From NCBI GenBank assembly GCA_938020525.1, contig CALIHW010000118.1, positions 1 through 32,313 of the forward strand: a stretch of 32,313 nucleotides of DNA, in the 5' to 3' direction. Within the stretch, counting starts at the first letter, position 1, and each line of letters opens with the position of its first letter. Source of the DNA: an uncultured Granulosicoccaceae bacterium (lineage in GTDB: Bacteria; Pseudomonadota; Gammaproteobacteria; Granulosicoccales; Granulosicoccaceae). The notes beneath the pieces are model-generated. The model ran no database searches. It was not told where the DNA came from and saw nothing but the letters and a program-made list of their open reading frames with translations. Shown piece after piece: positions 25,297-32,313 of this stretch. The position numbers and the translations under genes were made by a program.

Positions 25297-26028
25297 TCAG
25301 TCGCACACTGATGGCACTGACAATCGTCCGGTAACCTGAAACTTATCTATAAGATTCTGCACCAGTCCGCTATCAACAGACTCCTGTACAAATGATATTA
25401 AAAACTCGGCCGCCTCGTCGTTGCCTGGTTTACAGCCAATAGATTGTTTTACTGAGGTAAAGCTTTCGTCAAGCAGATAAGAACCAGGCAGTGCTGCCTG
25501 TTGCTCGATAAGTTTTGGTCGTAACCCCGCAAGAGCTTCAAGCTTTTGCTCCACAAATGCGTCAAAAGCAGTATCGTGGGAGGAAGTTTGAACTACGGTT
25601 GCGTACTGAAGATTATCACTTAACCAGAGTTCAAAAGCAGCACGTCTCTTGGCTGCAATACGATTGCCTTTTGCGTCTACTTCGGCAACTGACCTGATGA
25701 CTGATTCGGGAGGCAACAGATAAGTTGCCTGTATTTCACAGTACGCAGGACTGAACTGAATCGTTTTGGCACGCTCTGGCTCTGCCGCTATATTCGCAAT
25801 ATCCCAAACGTCTTTTGCAGCAGCATCGGCAACATCGCCCGGCCCATTGAAAGGGATAAGTGCCGCCTCCACCCCAAGCTTTGCAGCGATTGCTCTCGCT
25901 ATGGCGGGAGATACTCCATCCGGGGCTCCGGATTCGCTCTGGCTGTTAATAAGAAGAAAGTTGGACATGTTTAGACCAACTCGCAACACACCTGTAGGCG
26001 CGAGTTGATCTATAATAAGCTGGTTCAT
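25297..26028 (-). CDS. Substrate-binding domain protein (SBP family 3) without signal peptide
   Basis: 243 aa from ATG 26028. LAPTGVLRVGLNMSNFLL, GVSPAIARAIAAKLGVEAALIPF and GDVADAAAKDVWDIANIAAEPERAKTIQFSPAY are the classical start of amino-acid-binding SBP_bac_3 proteins, and SSHDTAFDAFVEQKLEALAG, then RPKLIEQQAA, is the second lobe. However, the chain starts directly at the first strand: there is no signal peptide or lipobox, and the earlier in-frame start (26058) adds only ten polar residues. The protein should therefore be cytosolic. No ABC permease is linked. It is followed by the EamA gene after 20 bp. Confidence 0.8.
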   Translation of the reverse strand: MNQLIIDQLAPTGVLRVGLNMSNFLLINSQSESGAPDGVSPAIARAIAAKLGVEAALIPFNGPGDVADAAAKDVWDIANIAAEPERAKTIQFSPAYCEIQATYLLPPESVIRSVAEVDAKGNRIAAKRRAAFELWLSDNLQYATVVQTSSHDTAFDAFVEQKLEALAGLRPKLIEQQAALPGSYLLDESFTSVKQSIGCKPGNDEAAEFLISFVQESVDSGLVQNLIDKFQVTGRLSVPSVCD

Positions 26029-26217
26029 GATCGAGACCTGATGGACACACGATTGCAATCGTCCGAATCATAACACTCGAAGCAATTCCGTCAGGATTTA
26101 GTTGGTCTTGCTGGCAAACCATCTTCAGCGGCCAGCCTGCGTGTTGCAAATTCAGCATCCAATTTGCCCGGGTTTCCCTCAAGGCGTAAGCAAACACCCT
26201 TATAGCGACACCGGGAC

Positions 26218-28605
26218 TCAACTACACTCGATAGCCAAACGAGTACCCTGATAAGGGGTAATCAATACCTTCGGAATGGTTACCAATCCGTCCTCATCAG
26301 CGGTGACATTGCCGCTACCAACAGTTTCTCGTTTGTTACTGTCAACCGCAACCCAGCCACACTGATCACCTGGGTTTACTGCAAATTGCTGCGAGTTTCG
26401 CGGTGTGATGTCAGCCGTTTGTGAATCAGACTTGGATCGAATAGAAATTTCGTAGCGGCCAGGCTTATCTACAATAGACTTTGCAAAATTGGTATGCGGC
26501 GTAGCCCATTCGATATCCAGATTATAGGTATCAGTTTGCTTCGGGCCAGGCAACGATGGACCAGAACCGGATGCGTTTGAAATAGCCGGAAAGCTGAGAC
26601 TACGCGGATAGCGCCACGGGAAATTCACATCAGCACCAAAACCAAACAACGGTTTAACAATGGCACTAAACCCAAGCCAAGCGTGCGCAGCATCCTCGAC
26701 GTATCGCGATGAATAACCAACCGATGCGTCATTAAAGACTTTAGCCATTGGCGCACCTTGTGTTTTCCAGTCGATTACCGTGTCAGCTTTGCCATGTGAC
26801 AACATGAGATAAGCCATCCGGTCGCCGCGCCGCTCAATAAGCTGCTTGTGATGGTTCATCCAGTCCCAGACACCTGTGCCGTTATAACGAGCAATCGGAC
26901 CCGAGTACGGCCCACGAATTTTCACCGGTAGATTGTCAGACTGACTACCCCAAAGCAGTTCCAGGTTTTCCTGAAATTTAGGGCTTGTACTGTAGTTGGT
27001 CATCGCTTCATTACCAAAGATACCGGCAAACACATTGCCATAACGAGTTCCAAGTGAAAGCGACCCGGAAGCTCCCATTGAATGCCCGAAAGCAGATATC
27101 AATTGCGAATCTACATTAATTTCCGGATCTTCAATGGTATCTTTGATCGCCTTCATCACACGCTCTTCAGTGAAGTTGGCGATAGTGCCTGATGTCGGTA
27201 TTGCGCCGTCTGTTGCATAGTTGTGTTCAGCCGAATATCCAAACCACCATGAGTGAGTTTTAGAGCCCCGTCGTGACCCTGGATCCTGCGGGAATAACTG
27301 AATCACCTGCCAGCCGTATTCTGTTTCTTTTTTTGTCGCAAGTTCTTCGCCGTAGGCATGGGGTCGCACCAATAGCGGGTAGGCACTACGCTTTCGATAT
27401 CCGGCAGGAAGAGTGATAGCATAGTTGTAAGCATAGCCATTAAAGGTCGGATTCCAGTTGGCATAGTCCATGTACTGGGTGTACAGGCGACCCTTACCAC
27501 GGTTTTGCGACAAAGTTAAAACAGGCCTCGGCTCAGCGACCACTTCCGACACCGCACCGGTAAGCGCGTTTTCACCAGGCACAATGGCAATATTCTCCCG
27601 ACCACCAGCAACCGTAGTAACAGCGTAGTAAAAGGTACCATTGTTAGGTACGGTGTTGACAAACAGCCCGTTGGCCTCTGCAAGCGGGTCGCCCAGATCG
27701 TTAATCACATACGTTGTTGGGACAGATCCGTGAGCATGCTTGTTAACAGAAGTGTCGTTATCGAGTGGCCCCCACTTGCCAGTGAGTTTTTCTGCGGCAC
27801 TAATATTTGCAGGAGTTAAAGGAGCGTTGTGACGATACACATGGTATCCGACATCGCCCTGAACTTCGGACCAAGTCAAAAAGGTCTGACCGTTGCGGTG
27901 CTCTGCCTGCAAAGCCTTAACCGTTGAACCCTTGTTCTCTACCACACCAACCAAGGCAGCACTGACGGCAGGTTTCGGATTCGCTGATATCTCTTTGCCC
28001 AGTAAACCTCTCGCAGATACTTCTTTAAGCGCCGCGTCGCCTGGTTTTGTAGCTGCCGGTACTTCGCTAAAGGTAACTGCAGAGCTTGTTTGTGACTCCG
28101 ATGGCGTTACTCGTGGCAATTCTGGTGGCAATTCTGGTGGCAATTCCGGTGGCAATTCCGGTGGTGATACTGCAGGAGGGTTGATTGATGGCAACTCCCC
28201 TGATTCAAAACGGGTATTAAAAACTGTATCAGTAAACACCCATGACGCAGCGTTCGTTTCCCGCTGCCAAAATCGCAGCGTCACCGGTTTACCGTTATTC
28301 GGCAACCCATCAATAACATGCTCCCACGGCTCGTTATCGAACAGGCGAACTCCACTGTCATGCAGCCCGGATATATCAGGCGACGCTCCAATGGTTATCC
28401 GCCACTGGTATACCTCCTCGGTTCCGGGACTAAAATAAACGCTTGAACCACTTTCAATTACAGCACCGGACAACGGATGCGTAATCACTATGTATTCGTC
28501 TGACAGTGCACCTTGAGCACTTACTGACGTCACCGACAGTGACATGAACAGCATAAGTAGCACCGCCAGAACGCCGCTACGATATGTGAATGAATAGTTA
28601 TTCAA
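26218..28605 (-). CDS. Secreted alpha/beta hydrolase with N-terminal beta domain and PELP linker
   Basis: About 795 aa if it starts at TTG 28605, which has AAGAAGGA upstream and gives a standard signal peptide (NNYSFTYRSGVLAVLLMLFM...SVSAQG); ATGs at 28662 and 28656 are alternatives with a long n-region and no Shine-Dalgarno. Order (numbering from TTG): beta-sandwich-like domain about 35-135, PELP repeat linker about 148-165, a fibronectin-like region shared with the neighbour (HRNGQTFLTWSEVQGDVGYH), then a PHB-depolymerase/esterase-like hydrolase with nucleophile elbow GHSMGA (S509), acid D608 in HGKADTVIDW and H641 in AAHAWLGF. A Cys-containing beta tail ends the chain. It probably hydrolyses an ester polymer or glycan ester outside the cell. 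It follows its paralogue by 65 bp. Confidence 0.8.
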   Translation of the reverse strand: MNNYSFTYRSGVLAVLLMLFMSLSVTSVSAQGALSDEYIVITHPLSGAVIESGSSVYFSPGTEEVYQWRITIGASPDISGLHDSGVRLFDNEPWEHVIDGLPNNGKPVTLRFWQRETNAASWVFTDTVFNTRFESGELPSINPPAVSPPELPPELPPELPPELPRVTPSESQTSSAVTFSEVPAATKPGDAALKEVSARGLLGKEISANPKPAVSAALVGVVENKGSTVKALQAEHRNGQTFLTWSEVQGDVGYHVYRHNAPLTPANISAAEKLTGKWGPLDNDTSVNKHAHGSVPTTYVINDLGDPLAEANGLFVNTVPNNGTFYYAVTTVAGGRENIAIVPGENALTGAVSEVVAEPRPVLTLSQNRGKGRLYTQYMDYANWNPTFNGYAYNYAITLPAGYRKRSAYPLLVRPHAYGEELATKKETEYGWQVIQLFPQDPGSRRGSKTHSWWFGYSAEHNYATDGAIPTSGTIANFTEERVMKAIKDTIEDPEINVDSQLISAFGHSMGASGSLSLGTRYGNVFAGIFGNEAMTNYSTSPKFQENLELLWGSQSDNLPVKIRGPYSGPIARYNGTGVWDWMNHHKQLIERRGDRMAYLMLSHGKADTVIDWKTQGAPMAKVFNDASVGYSSRYVEDAAHAWLGFSAIVKPLFGFGADVNFPWRYPRSLSFPAISNASGSGPSLPGPKQTDTYNLDIEWATPHTNFAKSIVDKPGRYEISIRSKSDSQTADITPRNSQQFAVNPGDQCGWVAVDSNKRETVGSGNVTADEDGLVTIPKVLITPYQGTRLAIECS
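28115..28162. repeat. 12-bp tandem repeat encoding (PELP)n linker
   Basis: Four consecutive copies of GGCAATTCYGGT (plus strand), encoding PELP repeats on the minus strand in the linker of the larger hydrolase. In-frame changes in copy number would change linker length. Two copies have T and two have C at the variable base, suggesting stepwise duplication. Confidence 0.9.
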
Positions 28606-28670
28606 ACGATTAACGTCCTTCTTTTCGATTACTTGATTTTGGATATATTGGTACATTGGCATAATATAAT

Positions 28671-30590
28671 CTATAGGCAATTAATAGACAGACGTGTTCC
28701 GCTTCCGGCGAGAATCGATACAGAAGGTATCGTCAACAATTGATCGTTATCAACTGTACTGCTACCAGAACCTACCCTACTGTTGTTGCTAATACTGCTG
28801 GCGGTCCAGCGACATCGGGTACCTGGGGTCGGTCGAAATGAATTGGTGTTACGCGGTGTTATATCAGCAATTTGATTGATGCTTGTAGAGCGTAGCGAAA
28901 TCTCATAAGTATTTGCTGAATCGACAATACTACGATGAAAGTTATTTATCGGAGTTGCCCACTCTATATTAGTGTTATAGAGATCGTCACCGACCCCCGA
29001 AGGCTGCAATGCACCTGAGCCAGACGCATTGTGAATTCCAGGGAAACTAAGATTCTCAGGATACCGCCATGCGGTTTCGTCACCGTTGCCAAACCCGAAT
29101 ACACTCTTGACAACGGAGTTAAATGCCAACCAATTGTGCCCGACACCTGCGAGCGCGCCTGCTGAGTAACCGACACGCGCCTCTGTAAAAGCACTCACTA
29201 TCGGACGGCCTTGGGTCTGCCAGTCAATCACCGTGTCATCCTTGCCATGATCGACCATGAGGTAGGAAAAACTATCACCGCGCCGACGTACCAGTTGTTC
29301 ATGGTGGTTCATCCAGTTCCACACTCGCGTTGGTTGCGAACCCGACGAATCGTAATCCTGAATCGCGCTGTTATGCCTGCCGTTATTAACGATTGGTAAA
29401 TTGGCAGACTGCGATCCCCACAATTGAGTGAAATCCGACTGAAATTGCGGGCTGCTTGAATAATTCGTCATCGGTTCACTTGCATAGATGCCAGCGAACA
29501 CAGATGGATAACGCATACCGTAGGTCAAAGCACCGGAACCACCCATTGAGTGTCCGTACAAATGAATAAGATCACTATCTACATTGAACTGGCCATCGTT
29601 AACAAGAAAGTCCACCGAAGATAAAACCCTCTGTTCTGTAAAGTTTTCAACCACACCAGATGACGGAAAAGAACCTTGTGTCAGATAGTTGTGATCTCTG
29701 GCAAATCCATACCACCAACTGTGCAAACTACCTACCGTATTGCCCGGATCACTGGGGAACAGTTGTATAACGGGCCAATTAAATTCCGTCTGTTCTACAA
29801 ACTTGGGCTTTTCACCGTAGGCATGCAGATAAACACGCAACGAATACGCACGCGATGGATCGTAGTCCACAGGCAGCGCTACCGAGAAATTAAAAGCATA
29901 CCCCTGCAGGGTCGGATTCCAGTTCGAATAATCCATGTACTGCGTGTAGATTCGACCTTTGCCACCATTGGTGGAAACAGTGAGTACTGGTCGTGGTGTA
30001 CTTACAGACTCAAAAACCGGCTGCGTCGTAGCATTGCTGCCAGCTACAATGGTTCTGTCTTCCCTGCCACCAACAACAGTGGTAACCGCATAGTATGCAT
30101 TGCCTTGTAAATCATCCTGGGTTGTGAACACAAATAACCCCTGATCTTCAGACAACGGCTGGCCTAGATCACTTATAACGAAATTACGTGGTACATCATC
30201 AGTACCATAACGATTAACCGATGTGTGCTGATCCACCGGGCCCCATGGATCGGTCACCCGCATGGCTGATCCCAGGTTACTACTGGTTATGGGTGCGTTG
30301 TGACGGTACACATGATAGTCAACCCCGGAACCGGCTTCACTCCAGACAACAAAAGACTGGCCGTTTCGGTGACCGACAGTGATTCCACCAGCGACACCAC
30401 CGGCGCTGCTTGCATCCCTGTCATCACCCGCAATATTGTTCGTATCACCAACGTTACCCGTGAAAAGATTACCAACCGACGTGCCACCGGCATTCGATCC
30501 GGAACCAGTGTCTCGGTTGAGATCGACATCATTGCCACTACAGGCAGCAAGTGACGAGATCAGAACCAACGAAGCAGCAATTTGTTTCAC
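28671..30590 (-). CDS. Lipoprotein alpha/beta hydrolase, paralogue of the next gene
   Basis: 639 aa, start GTG 30590 with GAGAG six bases upstream. The signal peptide ends in a lipobox LAAC (C17), so it should be lipid-anchored; residue 18 is Ser, favouring the outer membrane. A Gly/Asn/Asp-rich spacer (18-70) leads to the fibronectin-like region (HRNGQSFVVWSEAGSGVDYH) and the hydrolase: GHSMGG (S348), HGKDDTVIDW (D451/D452) and GVGHNWLAF (H485), a complete Ser-Asp-His set. A beta tail with SLRSTSINQIADITPRN matches the neighbour. From residue about 70 to the end it is homologous to the 820-codon ORF downstream, so the pair arose by tandem duplication. Substrate unknown; PHB-depolymerase-like and feruloyl-esterase-like enzymes are the nearest types. 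Confidence 0.82.
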   Translation of the reverse strand: MKQIAASLVLISSLAACSGNDVDLNRDTGSGSNAGGTSVGNLFTGNVGDTNNIAGDDRDASSAGGVAGGITVGHRNGQSFVVWSEAGSGVDYHVYRHNAPITSSNLGSAMRVTDPWGPVDQHTSVNRYGTDDVPRNFVISDLGQPLSEDQGLFVFTTQDDLQGNAYYAVTTVVGGREDRTIVAGSNATTQPVFESVSTPRPVLTVSTNGGKGRIYTQYMDYSNWNPTLQGYAFNFSVALPVDYDPSRAYSLRVYLHAYGEKPKFVEQTEFNWPVIQLFPSDPGNTVGSLHSWWYGFARDHNYLTQGSFPSSGVVENFTEQRVLSSVDFLVNDGQFNVDSDLIHLYGHSMGGSGALTYGMRYPSVFAGIYASEPMTNYSSSPQFQSDFTQLWGSQSANLPIVNNGRHNSAIQDYDSSGSQPTRVWNWMNHHEQLVRRRGDSFSYLMVDHGKDDTVIDWQTQGRPIVSAFTEARVGYSAGALAGVGHNWLAFNSVVKSVFGFGNGDETAWRYPENLSFPGIHNASGSGALQPSGVGDDLYNTNIEWATPINNFHRSIVDSANTYEISLRSTSINQIADITPRNTNSFRPTPGTRCRWTASSISNNSRVGSGSSTVDNDQLLTIPSVSILAGSGTRLSINCL

Positions 30591-30890
30591 AAAACACTCT
30601 CAAGAGACAGTCGGAAAATCGACTAGTGATAGATTCGGTAATACCCTGCCCACGTTATCAGTCTTGTCGAAATTAGACTGTGCTGCGCGTTAACTTATTG
30701 AAACACACATATACAGGTACAGCTCAAAATGTGCGGCGATAGACACAAGGATTTAACTTACTATCAGACTCGTGGTCGTTCCGCGCACCATTTACAACGC
30801 ACATTATAAAGCGGTACCTGACCAGAAACTTAAACTGTCTGTAAACTGATCCGCAAAAGCGCCATAAACCGCAGCAGAAGCAAATATGCC
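30591..30890. other. Divergent promoter region between hydrolase pair and M20 gene
   Basis: 300 bp with no gene. It should hold promoters for both directions. I did not find a convincing -35/-10 pair, operator palindrome or small ORF. The short frames crossing it from 30379 to 30693 are antisense shadows of the lipoprotein gene. Confidence 0.45.
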
Positions 30891-32177
30891 ATGAAGAATG
30901 ATCTTATTTCCCGTTTATGTGATGCGGTGGAAGATGCGAGAGAGGATCTGGTTGAGTTGACGCAGGCATTAATCAGAATCCCGACGATCAACCCGCCAGC
31001 CGAGAATTACCGCGAAATATGCGAATTAATAAGGGACAGGCTGTCGAGCAAAGGATTCAAATGTGAGTTGATTCGGGCGACTGGCGCACCCGGAGACAGC
31101 GATAAATTCCCGCGCTGGAATGTTGTCGCCCGTCACGAGGGCACCCATACCGGCGACTGTGTTCATTTTAATTCCCACACCGATGTAGTCGCCGTTGGCG
31201 ACGGCTGGACTGTTGATCCATTCGAGGGATTGATTTCAGAAGGTAAAATTTATGGCCGTGGTGCATGCGATATGAAAGGCGGTCTGGCGGCTTCAATTAT
31301 CGCTGCTGAGAAATTTGTAGAAATCTGCAACGACTACCGAGGCGCGATAGAGATCTCCGGGACCGCGGATGAAGAGTCTGGCGGATTTGGCGGTGTTGCC
31401 TACCTGGCAGAACAAGGGTGGTTTAACCCGGAGCGCGTGCAACATGTTGTCATTCCCGAACCACTCAATAAAGACAGAATCTGCCTCGGGCATCGTGGTG
31501 TGCTGTGGACTGAAATAGAAACCTATGGCCATATTGCTCACGGATCAATGCCTTTTCATGGTGACTGTGCAGTACGCCACATGGGAGCTGTAATTGAAGC
31601 ACTGGAACAAAAAATATATCCCGAACTTTTAAAGAAAAAAACCTCCATGCCGGTGGTACCAGAACAGGCACGTCAATCAACACTGAATATCAATTCGATT
31701 CATGGTGGACTATCAGAACCCGACGAGGACTACACCGGACTACCAGCGGCACTCGTTCCAGACAGATGCCGTATGGTACTCGACCGTCGATTTATCATTG
31801 AAGAAGACATAGATGAAGTTCGGCAGGAACTACAATCACTACTACTGGAAGTCGGCAGCAATAGGCCAAAATTCAAGGTCAAATCCAAAGAGCTGTTTTC
31901 AGTGATTCCGACGATGACAAAAAAAGATGCACCGATTGTTAAAGCCGTCACCGATGCCATACAACAAGAGCTTGGTAGGGAACCAGACTATGTCGTATCA
32001 CCCGGTACTTATGATCAGAAACATATTGATCGAATTGGTCGGCTTAAGAACTGTATTGCTTATGGACCTGGGATTCTTGATCTTGCACATCAACCGGATG
32101 AGTATGTTGGTATTCAGGATATGGTTGATTCTACCAAGGTGATGGTTAGATCACTGGCTTCGCTTCTTCAACCCTAG
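30891..32177 (+). CDS. M20-family metallo-deacylase (ArgE/DapE-like)
   Basis: 428 aa, cytosolic. All di-zinc residues are present: HFNSHTDVV (H and D), GRGACDMKGG (bridging D), TADEESGG (catalytic base and ligand), IPEPLN (E) and DLAHQPDE near the C-terminus (last H). ArgE/DapE-like enzymes cleave N-acyl groups from amino acids or related amides; this one is longer than E. coli ArgE and its substrate is not clear, so I give no symbol. The stop codon TAG is part of the CTAG that begins the family A repeat, so the repeat abuts the gene without changing its last residues (SLLQP). Contrast with the dead M20 homologue at 23156-24325. Confidence 0.88.
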   Translation: MKNDLISRLCDAVEDAREDLVELTQALIRIPTINPPAENYREICELIRDRLSSKGFKCELIRATGAPGDSDKFPRWNVVARHEGTHTGDCVHFNSHTDVVAVGDGWTVDPFEGLISEGKIYGRGACDMKGGLAASIIAAEKFVEICNDYRGAIEISGTADEESGGFGGVAYLAEQGWFNPERVQHVVIPEPLNKDRICLGHRGVLWTEIETYGHIAHGSMPFHGDCAVRHMGAVIEALEQKIYPELLKKKTSMPVVPEQARQSTLNINSIHGGLSEPDEDYTGLPAALVPDRCRMVLDRRFIIEEDIDEVRQELQSLLLEVGSNRPKFKVKSKELFSVIPTMTKKDAPIVKAVTDAIQQELGREPDYVVSPGTYDQKHIDRIGRLKNCIAYGPGILDLAHQPDEYVGIQDMVDSTKVMVRSLASLLQP

Positions 32178-32313
32178 GAGCTTGTCCGAGAATGAATGAT
32201 CTACTGCGAAAGCGATCTTTTGGCCAGCTATTGCGATCGATATCGTTAAATATGAATGACTATTCGCCTCAATCGATCGAAATATCTGACTCAAAATCTC
32301 ACTTTCTCGATAC
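32174..32313 (+). repeat. MITE-like palindromic repeat, family A, right copy (3' end cut off)
   Basis: Begins at CTAG 32174-32177 and continues GAGCTTGTCCGAGAATGA; from 32189 it repeats the start of the window with one mismatch in 125 bases, and about the last 27 bases of the element lie outside the window. The first TAG of the CTAG is the stop of the M20 gene. Orientation is the same as the left copy. Confidence 0.85.

Noticed and set aside
28115..28162. Short direct repeats as a possible CRISPR array
   Set aside because: The units are contiguous without spacers and in frame inside a gene.
27893..28438. Plus-strand frame with GGNS repeats
   Set aside because: It is the antisense reading of the PELP repeat and the hydrolase gene; the repeat makes it look structured.

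Overview
The window reads as chromosomal DNA from a free-living, probably marine, gammaproteobacterium. The best taxonomic clue is the nudJ-like Nudix gene, mnmA and hflD in a row (19475-21779), a gammaproteobacterial order. A 16-stranded-type porin, a YejABEF/Opp-type peptide importer and exported hydrolases with classical Sec or lipoprotein signals confirm a Gram-negative cell. I cannot name the genus. No rRNA, tRNA, CRISPR array, phage gene or transposase gene was seen.

Layout. 1-152 is the right part of a short palindromic repeat (family A); the same repeat starts again at 32174 in the same orientation and runs off the end. 213-3472 (+) holds an MscS-type channel overlapped by an FkbM-type methyltransferase. 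3516-11170 (all -) reads, in transcription order, dual ATPase, substrate-binding protein, two permeases (all overlapping), then a NodB-like deacetylase and a GNAT acetyltransferase that overlap each other. 11474-14461 is an AT-rich-looking island: a strange ABC-exporter-like protein with a decayed ATPase domain, flanked by two inverted copies of a second palindromic repeat (family B). 14585-16587 (-) is a histidine kinase overlapping a cytochrome P460-like haem protein. 16994-17935 (-) is a porin, divergent from a LysR regulator (18382-19374). 19475-21779 is nudJ-like/mnmA/hflD. 22044-23132 is an exostosin-like glycosyltransferase. 23156-26028 (-) is a three-gene set: a binding protein without a signal peptide, an EamA-family transporter and an M20 peptidase homologue that has lost its active site. 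26218-30590 (-) is a tandem pair of related secreted alpha/beta hydrolases. 30891-32177 (+) is an intact M20 deacylase.

How the genes may work together. The importer plus envelope-modifying enzymes look like peptide uptake beside surface-glycan editing. The kinase/P460 pair could be a gas- or redox-sensing unit. The three-gene set with a cytosolic binding domain, an exporter and a dead M20 protein may be a small-molecule sensing or export module.

The most notable signals are: (1) two families of about 166-bp palindromic elements bounded by CTAG, two copies of which sit exactly on the TAG stop codon of a gene; (2) the ABC-like protein lacking the Walker A lysine, LSGGQ and H-loop histidine but carrying three ENxxxG-type segments; (3) the catalytically dead M20 protein in a conserved-looking operon; (4) the kinase/P460 overlap; (5) the duplicated hydrolases.
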